The translations under genes and the position numbers were made by a program. Positions 7,600 through 14,129 of a stretch of DNA of 14,198 bases are shown here, in pieces. The notes under the pieces are model-generated. The model made no database searches. It saw only the letters and a list, made by a program, of their open reading frames with translations, and was not told where the DNA came from. The stretch spans positions 1 through 14,198 of the forward strand of contig JAYEIH010000067.1 of NCBI GenBank assembly GCA_034659995.1. The letters are read 5' to 3'. Source of the stretch: JAYEIH01 sp034659995. Lineage in GTDB: Archaea; Methanobacteriota_B; Thermococci; Methanofastidiosales; B48-G16. Position 1 is the stretch's first letter, and every line of letters begins with the position of its first letter.

Positions 7600-8400
7600 A
7601 TGCGCATCGGCGCCCACGTCTCAATAGGAAGAGGATTTCCGAAGATCTTCGATAATATCAAAGTTTTAGGTGGCAACTGTTGCCAGATCTTTTCTCACTC
7701 ACCGCGGACCTGGAAGTTTAAGGATGTACGGGAAAGAAAGGTGGAAGCATTTAGGAAACGGTACAAAGAGGAGGATATTGTTCCTGTCGTTATCCACAAC
7801 TCCTATCTTGTGAACTTAGCCTCGATGAAAAAGGAGATCCATGAAAAATCCATGAGGAATATGCGGCAGGAGCTTGAGACCGCAGAGGTACTCGGTATAG
7901 ATTATGTGAATATTCACCCCGGTTCCAACAAGGATACACAGGTAGGGCTGGACCGCATCGTTGATTCGCTAAATGAGATAGAGACAAATGCGTATCTTCT
8001 TCTTGAAAATACCGCCAATAAGATCGGCTCAGAGTTTGAACATCTGCAGTACATCATGGAGCGCGTGTCGATGAAATGCGGTGTCACACTGGATACCTGT
8101 CATGCCTATGATGCAGGGTATGATATCGTCAACAAGCTTGATAGTGTACTGGATGAGTTTGACAGTACCATTAGATTGGAGAACCTCAAGTGCATCCATC
8201 TCAACGACTCGAAGTATGGTCTGGGCTCCTGTCGGGACAGGCATGAACATATTGGTTTCGGCGAGATAGGAGAAGAAGGATTCAGAAATTTTATCAATCA
8301 TCCCAAACTGCGTGATATCCCCATGATTCTCGAGACACCGGTGGACAAACAGCGGGGATTCAGGGAGAATATTGCGGCGGTGAAAGCGCTGAGAGAGTAA
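7600..8400 (+). CDS. nfo: Endonuclease IV (AP endonuclease, Nfo)
   Basis: A TIM-barrel endonuclease IV of 266 aa that would cut DNA at abasic sites in base-excision repair. The start MRIGAHVSIGRG is the family N-terminus. All nine zinc ligands of the trinuclear site have counterparts: H66, H106 (NIHPGSN), E136 (LLENTA), D165 and H168 (TLDTCHAYDAGYD), H200 (CIHLNDSK), D213 and H215 (RDRHEH), and E245 (ILETP). It should therefore be catalytically complete. Length is slightly under the E. coli enzyme. It has its own TATA-like box and lies directly upstream of the SRP RNA gene, whose TATA box begins 2 nt after the nfo stop. Confidence 0.95.
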   Translation: MRIGAHVSIGRGFPKIFDNIKVLGGNCCQIFSHSPRTWKFKDVRERKVEAFRKRYKEEDIVPVVIHNSYLVNLASMKKEIHEKSMRNMRQELETAEVLGIDYVNIHPGSNKDTQVGLDRIVDSLNEIETNAYLLLENTANKIGSEFEHLQYIMERVSMKCGVTLDTCHAYDAGYDIVNKLDSVLDEFDSTIRLENLKCIHLNDSKYGLGSCRDRHEHIGFGEIGEEGFRNFINHPKLRDIPMILETPVDKQRGFRENIAAVKALRE

Positions 8401-8401
8401 G

Positions 8402-8410
8402 TTTTATATA
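8402..8410 (+). promoter_or_regulatory. TATA box for SRP RNA
   Basis: TTTTATATA begins right after the nfo stop codon. Counting about 25 nt from its centre gives a start near 8431, which coincides with the first base of the terminal stem of the SRP RNA. Confidence 0.6.
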
Positions 8411-8428
8411 TTCCTGGGTGCATACCCA

Positions 8429-8702
8429 ATTGACTAGACCGGGAAATTAGGCGTCTCCTGTCACCTAAGATCGTCTATAGGTAGGGGTCGAAGCCCGGAG
8501 AGCGAGAGATAAATTCAGTATGGCGAACTGTCTACGCCAATGAGGCTCTGTCTTTCTTGATCGGCATAGAAAGGGCCTCTTCTGGAGGGAAGAGGCTACT
8601 TTCTTAACTTCTGAACCCCGCGAGATCCGGAAGGGAGCAGCGGTAGGGAGGATGTTTGATGCTTGAGAGGTCGCAGAGCAGAGAACGGGATAGTCTCAAT
8701 GT
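8429..8702 (+). ncRNA. ffs: Signal recognition particle RNA (7S, archaeal type)
   Basis: The RNA core of the signal recognition particle, which binds SRP54 and SRP19 and targets ribosomes to the membrane. The 5' domain carries the archaeal GGCGTCTCCTGT...GGTAGGGGTCGAAGCCC block (8450-8497). Helix 6 is a clear hairpin at 8576-8597 (CCTCTTCT-GGAG-GGAAGAGG) with the GGAG tetraloop bound by SRP19. Helix 8 spans about 8614-8648: GAACCCCGC, the tetraloop region CCGGAAGG, then GAGCAGCGG. The ends pair as ATTGA..CTA (8429-8436) with TAGTCTCAAT (8691-8700), forming the terminal stem and setting the boundaries to within a few bases. About 274 nt is a little short of the roughly 300 nt common in archaea. 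A T5 run at 8736-8740 and T-rich DNA further on may end transcription. Confidence 0.9.
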
Positions 8703-8758
8703 GCCGGAGGCGTGTCTTCATCTTCGGGCGTGTCATTTTTATAAAAGTTTGAAAGAAA

Positions 8759-8839
8759 CCTATTTAATCAAAAAACGGCTCCCCCCCTTGCCCGCTATAT
8801 CAACGAAAAATGACCTATCGCTAACGGGCGTTTTTTTGA
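8759..8839 (+). other. Possible small hairpin RNA or SRP RNA terminator
   Basis: CTATTTAATCA at 8759-8769 is TATA-like. About 26 nt further, GCCCG (8790-8794) can pair with CGGGC (8825-8829), and a run of seven T follows at 8831-8837. This arrangement could be a separate 48-nt transcript or simply a terminator for read-through from the SRP RNA. The 30-nt loop is long and I find no C/D or H/ACA box motifs, so nothing names it. A run of seven C at 8781-8787 lies just before. Confidence 0.3.
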
Positions 8840-8881
8840 CACCAATCATTTTTTTTATATCTCTATCTTTTATTTTTTCAT

Positions 8882-9121
8882 TCTGCTCCAGATCTGTCGG
8901 GTGCTCACACCTACTGGATCGTCCATGTGAACGAGATCATCGATGGACTCGGTGGAGATGTAAGGGTTGTGGTTGCGCAGGCAGTACTCGCCACTTGGGG
9001 TTATGCAGACCCTGCAATTAGGGTAGGTGACACCGTGGAGGTCTACGGTGCGTACACCGATGGAAGCGTTGTCCTGCGAACGCCGTGGCAGACTGAAAAT
9101 CCCTACTATATTAAAAAGTGA
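8882..9121 (+). pseudogene. C-terminal remnant of a beta-rich protein
   Basis: An open frame that reads as protein well before any good start codon. From about 8897 it encodes SGAHTYWIVHVNEIIDG, then VRVVVAQAVLATWGY, RVGDTVEVYGAYTDGSVVL and a closing NPYYIKK before TGA at 9119-9121. Upstream the frame stays open only to a TGA at 8837-8839, through T-rich sequence with no ATG. The only plausible start is GTG at 8927 (64 codons), which would cut the first strand-like segment, so the front of the gene seems lost. The strand-rich pattern with VGDTVEVYG resembles short OB/beta repeat domains of archaeal surface or secreted proteins, but I cannot name the family. It could also be a genuine small protein starting at GTG. 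T-rich DNA follows directly. Confidence 0.4.
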
Positions 9122-9123
9122 TA

Positions 9124-9156
9124 GTATCTCTTCTCTTTTTTTCTTTTCCTTCTTTT
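9124..9156 (+). terminator. T-rich termination tract
   Basis: A pyrimidine tract with a T7 run at 9136-9142 and further T4 runs follows directly after the remnant frame and ends 18 nt before the TATA-like box of the next gene. Archaeal transcription ends at such T-runs without needing a hairpin. Confidence 0.4.
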
Positions 9157-9173
9157 CGATACAGAATGGAAAC

Positions 9174-9214
9174 ATTTATTAGCTGTCCCTCCAATGTAGA
9201 GTAACGAGGTAATC
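9174..9214 (+). promoter_or_regulatory. TATA-like box and ribosome site of the VOC gene
   Basis: ATTTATTAG at 9174-9182 would give a start near 9203. GAGGTAATC at 9206-9214 is a near-complete match to the archaeal anti-Shine-Dalgarno complement and lies 2 nt before the ATG. Unlike most first genes here, this one has a short leader with a strong ribosome site. Confidence 0.45.
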
Positions 9215-9216
9215 AG

Positions 9217-9588
9217 ATGGTCAATACCGTTGATTGGATTGAGATACGAACGGGAGATATAGAGAAAACAGCTGAGTTTTACGAAGAGGTCTTCGGCTGG
9301 GAAGTAGTGCGAAAGGAGACGGCAGACGGTTCTGAGTACTGGATTTTTGATACCTGTGCCGAGCCGCGGATGGAGAATATTCGGCGGGGAGCAATATGGC
9401 AGCGGCCCACTGAGCCCCCCCGCATTGTTGTTTATATCGTTGTGGAAGACATCGAGGAGGTGCTCGGGAAGGTGAAGGAAAAGGGTGGAAGGGTGGTAAC
9501 GCCCAAAAAACAGGAAGGATCTTTCTATAAGGCGTACTTCGCTGATCCTGGTGGCAATATGGTAGGACTCTGGGAAGAACAGGAATAA
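9217..9588 (+). CDS. VOC superfamily (glyoxalase/bleomycin resistance-like) protein
   Basis: A small VOC-fold protein of 123 aa, the size of one two-module unit. Module one opens with VDWIEIRTGDIEKTAEFYEE (5-24) and the FGWEVV strand. Module two opens with IVVYIVVEDIEEVLGKV (70-86) and ends with YFADPGGNMVGLWE (107-120), the typical DPxGN-x-vgLwE closing motif with E120 as a likely metal ligand. The sequence is closest in style to the uncharacterised glyoxalase-like proteins rather than true glyoxalase I, so no reaction can be assigned. The start follows a strong ribosome site and its stop is only 7 nt from the end of the converging cysS. Confidence 0.85.
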   Translation: MVNTVDWIEIRTGDIEKTAEFYEEVFGWEVVRKETADGSEYWIFDTCAEPRMENIRRGAIWQRPTEPPRIVVYIVVEDIEEVLGKVKEKGGRVVTPKKQEGSFYKAYFADPGGNMVGLWEEQE

Positions 9589-9595
9589 AGGGGTA

Positions 9596-10984
9596 CTAAA
9601 GTTTTTTCTTCCACCTTGTCTTCTCTCCATCCTCCAGCACAATGCCTATCTCACGCAGCCGTGCTCTGATGGTATCTGCTATCTCAAAGTCTTTCTTTTC
9701 TCGTGCATTTTCCCTGATATCTATGATAAGCTGGATCAGATCTTCTTCCAGTCCTTCCTCTTTTCTTTCTCTAAGAATGCCGAAGACATTACCAATATCT
9801 TCAAAGAGTTTTTTTGCCTTTAAAAGCTGATTTTTGCTGGCAGAATCTGCAGATTTGTTTATCTCTTTGATGAGATCGAAATAGGCGGCTAATCCTTTAG
9901 GTGTATTAAAGTCGTCGTCCATCGCCGCTTCAAAGTCTTTTCTGGATTTTTTTACTACATCTCCAAAATTATTGTCTCCGTCTCCCGGGTTTTTGAGCAC
10001 ATCCTCTATTTTTCTCCACGCATTGTGGATACGTCCAAGGGATTTCTTTGCTGATTCAACGCTTTCTTCACTGAAATCCGCCCTGCTCCTGTAATGGATA
10101 GATGCCAGGAACAGCCTTACTGCGAGCGGGTTGTACGTTTTGAGAAGATCCTTTATTGTGGTGAAATTTCCCAGAGATTTTGACATTTTTTCTCCTTCCA
10201 CTGTAAGAACGCCCGTATGTAGCCAGTAGGTCACAAACTGCTCATTATAACGGGCTTCGGACTGCGCTATCTCGTTTTCATGATGCGGGAAGGCCAGCTC
10301 TATTGCTCCTCCGTGAATATCCAGCGGCACGCCTATGTACTTTGTCGACATGACAGAACACTCAATATGCCATCCCGGTCTTCCTTTGCCCCAGGGGGAG
10401 TCCCAGAATATCTCATCCTTTTTGGCTTTTTTCCATAGTGCAAAATCTACAGGATTTCGTTTGCGCTCATCCAGAGAGATCCGCGCTCCTGAGAGGATAT
10501 CCTCTATGGACTGATTTGAAAGCTTGCCGTAGTCCTCAAACGTTTCTATCGAAAAGTAGACATTTCCATCGGACTCATAGGCGTAGCCTTTTTCTATGAG
10601 CTCTGAGATGAACTTGACAATATCCTCGATATGCTCAGAAACAAGGGGGTAAAGATCCGCTCGTTTTATGTTGAGGGTATCAAAATCTTTCAGAGATTCC
10701 TTAAAAAACTGATCGGCAATCTCCAATGGATTTTTATCAATCTCTTTAGCTCGATTGATTAGTTTGTCCTCTACGTCTGTGACATTTTGCACATAAAAAA
10801 CGTCGTAGCCTCTGTACTCAAGATACCGCATAATTACATCAAAAGCTACATAAGTTTTTGCATGACCAAGATGAGCATAATCATACGGTGTCAGGCCGCA
10901 GACATAGATTCCCACCTTTTTGTCTTTTTTCGGAACAAACTCCTCTTTTTTTCTGTGTAATGTGTTATATACTTTAATGGTCAT
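9596..10984 (-). CDS. cysS: Cysteinyl-tRNA synthetase
   Basis: A class I aminoacyl-tRNA synthetase of 462 aa, standard length, that charges tRNA-Cys. The HIGH motif appears as HLGH at 38-41 within PYDYAHLGHAKTY, and the KMSKS loop is intact at 266-270 (GEKMSKSLGNF). The zinc ligands that select cysteine are all present: C29, C209, H234 and E238. The C-terminal part after about 310 is the helical DALR-type tRNA-binding region. Its presence shows that this organism can load cysteine directly rather than depending only on the SepRS/SepCysS route of some methanogens. The ATG at 10984 lies about 22 nt after a TATA-like box that overlaps the start of the divergent gene. Confidence 0.97.
   Translation of the reverse strand: MTIKVYNTLHRKKEEFVPKKDKKVGIYVCGLTPYDYAHLGHAKTYVAFDVIMRYLEYRGYDVFYVQNVTDVEDKLINRAKEIDKNPLEIADQFFKESLKDFDTLNIKRADLYPLVSEHIEDIVKFISELIEKGYAYESDGNVYFSIETFEDYGKLSNQSIEDILSGARISLDERKRNPVDFALWKKAKKDEIFWDSPWGKGRPGWHIECSVMSTKYIGVPLDIHGGAIELAFPHHENEIAQSEARYNEQFVTYWLHTGVLTVEGEKMSKSLGNFTTIKDLLKTYNPLAVRLFLASIHYRSRADFSEESVESAKKSLGRIHNAWRKIEDVLKNPGDGDNNFGDVVKKSRKDFEAAMDDDFNTPKGLAAYFDLIKEINKSADSASKNQLLKAKKLFEDIGNVFGILRERKEEGLEEDLIQLIIDIRENAREKKDFEIADTIRARLREIGIVLEDGEKTRWKKKL
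10964..10972 (+). promoter_or_regulatory. Possible TATA-like box for the AOR operon
   Basis: GTTATATAC lies inside the first codons of cysS and would place a start near 10994, giving a 17-nt leader before the ATG at 11011. A weaker alternative is GTTTTATTTC at 10991-11000, which is only 16 nt from the ATG. Confidence 0.3.
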
Positions 10985-11000
10985 ACTACCGTTTTATTTC

Positions 11001-11011
11001 TTTTATTTAAA
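11001..11011 (-). promoter_or_regulatory. TATA-like box for cysS
   Basis: On the minus strand this reads TTTAAATAAAA, centred about 22 nt before the cysS ATG. It touches the ATG of the opposite gene at 11011, so the two transcription units share a 26-bp gap. Confidence 0.45.
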
Positions 11012-11385
11012 TGGTTTATGAAAGAGGCAATACAGGGGGGAGAACATTTAAAAAGTTCATCGATGTACATTCATGGTATATTGACAAGAAGAAGTACAGA
11101 GGTGTAACGATAACAAAGATAAAGGTCACCGTGGAACGCATCGATGGATACTGTAATCTCCCCATGCTCGTGGGTGATTATTTCTATGTTGAGGACTCTA
11201 AACTTTATATTCCTGAAGGAAAGCATATCTGCATCTGGGCATTACAGAGTATGATGCCCATATTCCCTATTCTTGCTGAAAGGGATAAGCTGGAGGAGGG
11301 ACACTGGGTAAAAACGGTGAAATATTTTTCCTGCCCGGACCCCAAGGGAAAGGTGCTTTACCGTCTGGAGCTGGTGGAAAAATGA
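11011..11385 (+). CDS. TIGR04076-like small protein, first gene of AOR operon
   Basis: A 124-aa protein whose residues 36-123 match the pattern I know as the TIGR04076 family: KIKVTVERIDGYCNLPMLVGD, then GKHICIWALQSMMPIFP, then a closing FSCPDPKGKVLYRLEL. Function is unknown. Three cysteines, C48, C74 and C108, sit in the three conserved blocks and could bind a metal or act in redox. The first 35 residues are an extension beyond the usual domain of about 85 aa; no other in-frame start lies before the domain, so I keep the ATG at 11011. Its stop overlaps the ferredoxin start in ATGA, which means coupled translation. I infer an accessory role for the oxidoreductase. No signal peptide or membrane segment is seen. 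Confidence 0.75.
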   Translation: MVYERGNTGGRTFKKFIDVHSWYIDKKKYRGVTITKIKVTVERIDGYCNLPMLVGDYFYVEDSKLYIPEGKHICIWALQSMMPIFPILAERDKLEEGHWVKTVKYFSCPDPKGKVLYRLELVEK

Positions 11386-11867
11386 TCCATGTTGATATAA
11401 GCAAGTGCACCGGCTGCAGCAGATGCGAGACAGCCTGTGCGTTTTACCATACGGGGAAGACCGATAGAAGACTCTCGCGGATTAAGGTAATGCATTTATA
11501 TGACAAAGGAATTGATGGCCCCGTGGTCTGTGCGCAATGTGAGGAGCGGTACTGCATGCCGTGTCCCGCGGATGCACTTCGCATCGGCCCGGAAGGCCAG
11601 GTGGTTGTAGCACCCACCGTCTGCGAACTCTGCGGGCTCTGTGAGGAACGATGCCCCATTGGCGCCATCGAGCTCGCTGATTATGTCGTTGTCTGCGATC
11701 TCTGCGGCGGGGAGCCCCACTGTGTGGAGGTATGCACAGAAGGTGCCATTACCTATCTTCCGGAAGAGGAAGGACCATCCCTTAAAGAGTTAAAAGGAAA
11801 AACAAAGGGCATGAATTCAAGTGAGAAGAGGTATGAGTATATAAAAAAAGAGGGTCGGAGGAGATAA
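11382..11867 (+). CDS. Four-cluster 4Fe-4S ferredoxin, AOR partner
   Basis: An electron-transfer protein of 161 aa with 16 cluster cysteines in four groups: C9-C12-C15-C19, C50-C53-C58-C61, C81-C84-C87-C91 and C105-C108-C114-C118. That predicts four [4Fe-4S] clusters, in the style of HycB/DmsB-like electron subunits. The second group is unusual: CMPCP gives two residues between the last two cysteines where three are common. Residues 120-161 form a charged tail without cysteines. The start lies in an ATGA overlap with the preceding gene, with GGTGG at 11373-11377 as ribosome site, and the AOR gene starts 1 nt after its stop. It most likely takes electrons from that enzyme and hands them on to soluble ferredoxin or another acceptor. 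Confidence 0.9.
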   Translation: MIHVDISKCTGCSRCETACAFYHTGKTDRRLSRIKVMHLYDKGIDGPVVCAQCEERYCMPCPADALRIGPEGQVVVAPTVCELCGLCEERCPIGAIELADYVVVCDLCGGEPHCVEVCTEGAITYLPEEEGPSLKELKGKTKGMNSSEKRYEYIKKEGRRR

Positions 11868-11868
11868 G

Positions 11869-13656
11869 ATGAGGGGATACGGTGGAAGATTACTTAGAAT
11901 TGGTCTTACGGAACAAAGGTTTAGTGTAGAGAAGATAAAAAAATCATGGATAAAGCCCGTTATCGGCGGCCGAGCTGCCAACACAAAGCGGCTCATAGAA
12001 GAAATCGATCCCTCCTGCGATCCTTTGGGGCCTGAGAATGTACTCATTTTTGGCGTTGGTCCTCTAACCGGATCGCTTTTACCTTCCTCCGCTTATTTTA
12101 CCGTCACCGCAAAATCGCCGCTCACAGGGATACTCGGTGACTCTGCAGCCGGAGGGCAGTTCGGTGCTGTAATGAAGCGTACGGGGTTCGACCAGATTGT
12201 TATCACGGGGGCCCTGAAGGAACTGAGTTATCTCATGATCACCGAGAAAGGAGTAGAGTTTGTTCCATGCAGAGAGTACGCAGGAAACTCTATTCTGGAG
12301 ACGACTGCATCCATACGAAAAGAACAGCGGAATTATTCCATTGAGGTGGCAGCCATTGGTCCCGCAGGAGAAAATCAGGTTCTTTTCTCTACCATTGTTT
12401 CCAGTGGAAACAGGGTGAACGGCCGTACCGGCATGGGGGCGGTGATGGGATCGAAAAATATCAAGGCCGTTGCGGTCACGGGTTCACGTTCTGTTGAACT
12501 ATCGGATCCTCTTGCTTTTTTATCGGAGGTTAGAGAAATTGAAAAGGAGATACTGCACCACCCGGAGTATGAAAAACGGTATAAGATGGGTACCACAATG
12601 CTCATGAAAGATCTCAACGGTATCGGTATACTTCCCACAGATCATTTTAAGAAGGGAGTATGCCCGTATGTTGATGATATCTCCGGACAAATGCTAACAG
12701 AAAGATATAAACTGAAAAATAAGGCTTGTTTTAACTGTAATGTTCACTGCTCCAGATACTACCGATCTGATGATGCAGAGGCGGAGGGGCCGGAGTTTGA
12801 GACGCTCTGTAGCTTTACTTCACGTATAGGAAATGATGATCTCGGCTTCGCATTGGAGATGAACGAATACCTCAACCAGATGGGGCTGGACTCTATTTCC
12901 ACAGGTGAACTCATCGGATGGATAGTAGAGTGTCAGGAAAGGGGGCTGATCACCCCGGAGGATATGGATGACTTCAGTATTTCTTGGGGCGAAAAAGAAA
13001 AAATCCGTGAAATTGTAGAAAAGATAGTTCACCGCCAAGGGCTTGGCGATAAGCTGGCGCAGGGAACGAGAAACTTCTCGAAACAGTTTTCCCAAGAGGC
13101 GCAGAAGCTTGTTATGCATGTGAAGGGACTTGATGTTATCTGTGGCGATCCCAGAGGAATAAAGGCCTATGGCCTTACCTATGCCATTGCCTCCCGCGGA
13201 GCGGACCATCTCCGTGCAGAGCCGTACTTTGAGTTAACAAATAGAAAAAAAGAGGCAAAAAAGAGATTTGGAACTGAAAAAGCTGCAAAAAGATTAGAAG
13301 AAGAGGGAAAAGCAAAACTTGTTACATACTCTGAGAAGATCTCTCTTCTCTGCGACTCATTGACGATGTGCAAGAATATTGGGCTCTGTATGGACATACT
13401 GAGTTTTGAGAGGGCTGCTGCTCTTTTGAAAGCAGGCACAGATAGTTCCTATTCGTCTGAATATCTTAAAAAAATACTGGGGGAGGGCATCGATCGCGAC
13501 CATGAGCTCAATAAAAAATTTGGAGTCAAAAAGGAAGACGACACGTTGCCAGAGCGATTTTTGAAGGAGCCGCTGAGTGAGGGGCCAACAAAAGGGTCTA
13601 CCGTTGACATCGAGAGGATGGTAGATGAGTATTACGCACTGCATGGGTGGGAGTAG
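11869..13656 (+). CDS. aor: Aldehyde:ferredoxin oxidoreductase (tungsten AOR family)
   Basis: A 595-aa AOR-family enzyme that would oxidise aldehydes to carboxylic acids with a tungsten-bis-pterin cofactor. The N-terminal pterin-binding region has SPLTGILGDSAAGGQFG (83-99) and GRTGMGAVMGSKNIKA (185-200). The [4Fe-4S] cluster cysteines C287-x2-C290-x3-C294 fit the known triad, followed by EGPEFETL (306-313) and MGLDSISTGELIGW. The fourth cluster cysteine is probably C501 in DSLTMC, where the usual motif is DxxGLC, so the Gly-Leu pair is changed. DPRGIKAYGLTYAIASRGADH is typical. The C-terminus stops at DEYYALHGWE, about 15 residues shorter than common. Ribosome site GGAGG lies at 11857-11861. 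Substrate range (AOR, FOR, GAPOR or other) cannot be told. A T5 run at 13670-13674 may end the operon. Confidence 0.93.
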   Translation: MRGYGGRLLRIGLTEQRFSVEKIKKSWIKPVIGGRAANTKRLIEEIDPSCDPLGPENVLIFGVGPLTGSLLPSSAYFTVTAKSPLTGILGDSAAGGQFGAVMKRTGFDQIVITGALKELSYLMITEKGVEFVPCREYAGNSILETTASIRKEQRNYSIEVAAIGPAGENQVLFSTIVSSGNRVNGRTGMGAVMGSKNIKAVAVTGSRSVELSDPLAFLSEVREIEKEILHHPEYEKRYKMGTTMLMKDLNGIGILPTDHFKKGVCPYVDDISGQMLTERYKLKNKACFNCNVHCSRYYRSDDAEAEGPEFETLCSFTSRIGNDDLGFALEMNEYLNQMGLDSISTGELIGWIVECQERGLITPEDMDDFSISWGEKEKIREIVEKIVHRQGLGDKLAQGTRNFSKQFSQEAQKLVMHVKGLDVICGDPRGIKAYGLTYAIASRGADHLRAEPYFELTNRKKEAKKRFGTEKAAKRLEEEGKAKLVTYSEKISLLCDSLTMCKNIGLCMDILSFERAAALLKAGTDSSYSSEYLKKILGEGIDRDHELNKKFGVKKEDDTLPERFLKEPLSEGPTKGSTVDIERMVDEYYALHGWE

Positions 13657-13685
13657 TCCTCAGCCTTCCTTTTTGAACGGTAAAA

Positions 13686-13964
13686 TCAGGCCTTTGCAGC
13701 TGCTTTCTTATTGCTTTTCGTATAATTCATCTCAAGAGTCTCTTGGATATCTCTTTCCACATTCATAACATCCTCTGCCTTTCCTACCAGCTCTATATAT
13801 ACTCCAAGAGGCGATTTATATACTTCCGTTTTTACGCTTTCTGGAATGATTCCCGCATCAAGGATATCCGATTCCCCCGGATCGATAAGCATTCTTACTT
13901 TGTATTCATCTTTTACATTTTTTACTGCCCTTTCTATCAGTTTTTTCATCTTACGCACCTGCAT
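13686..13964 (-). CDS. Unrecognised 92-aa basic protein
   Basis: I do not recognise this protein. From the ATG at 13964 it has 92 residues: a basic helix MQVRKMKKLIERAVKNV, a strand-rich middle with VRMLIDPGESDILDAG and SPLGVYIELVGKAED, a helix, and a lysine/alanine-rich tail NKKAAAKA. The LIDPGESDI and EVYKSPLGVYIEL segments suggest a small alpha/beta domain, possibly nucleic-acid binding, but this is a guess. The frame stays open up to a TTG at 14087. I prefer 13964 because a TATA-like box lies about 22 nt upstream of it, while the TATA at 14089-14099 fits the divergent gene and leaves no room for the TTG start. It converges with the AOR operon, 29 nt apart. Confidence 0.6.
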   Translation of the reverse strand: MQVRKMKKLIERAVKNVKDEYKVRMLIDPGESDILDAGIIPESVKTEVYKSPLGVYIELVGKAEDVMNVERDIQETLEMNYTKSNKKAAAKA

Positions 13965-13981
13965 TTTACTAAAGGAGTAGT

Positions 13982-13991
13982 CTTTAAAAGG
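13982..13991 (-). promoter_or_regulatory. TATA-like box for the 92-aa protein gene
   Basis: CTTTTAAAGA on the minus strand is centred about 22 nt before the ATG at 13964, matching the leaderless layout of other genes in the window and deciding the start chosen for this gene. Confidence 0.4.
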
Positions 13992-14088
13992 TTTTCTAAA
14001 AAAGAAAGTTTTTTTTTCGTATACTTCTTTTTCTTTAAATGCTTCGCTCCTCTCAACTGTTGATTCTCCGTTAATTGTCGAACACAAC

Positions 14089-14099
14089 TTTTAAATATA
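14089..14099 (+). promoter_or_regulatory. TATA-like box for the right-edge reductase gene
   Basis: TTTTAAATATA would start transcription near 14120. AGTGATACC at 14121-14129 directly before the ATG at 14130 partly resembles a GGTGAT ribosome site. Confidence 0.4.
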
Positions 14100-14129
14100 C
14101 ATTTTCATAGGCCCCTCTGTAGTGATACC

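Noticed and set aside
8416..8427. Perfect GGGT-GCAT-ACCC hairpin before the SRP RNA
   Set aside because: It lies between the TATA box and the predicted start, so it is probably outside the RNA. The terminal stem at 8429 fits the promoter spacing better.
8709..8734. Direct repeat of GGCGTGTC (8709-8716 and 8727-8734) after the SRP RNA
   Set aside because: Eight bases repeated twice is weak, no integrase or mobile gene is nearby, and it does not repeat elsewhere in the window that I can see; not called an attachment site.
8656..9021. 121-codon plus frame running from the SRP RNA into the spacer
   Set aside because: It begins within helix 8 and the 3' strand of the SRP RNA and crosses poly-C and poly-T tracts, and its product has no domain-like pattern.
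13965..14087. TTG start at 14087 for the minus-strand 92-aa protein
   Set aside because: The only TATA box near it fits the divergent gene at 14130 and directly abuts the TTG, leaving no space for initiation on the minus strand. The ATG at 13964 has its own TATA-like box at a normal distance, though the longer form cannot be fully excluded.
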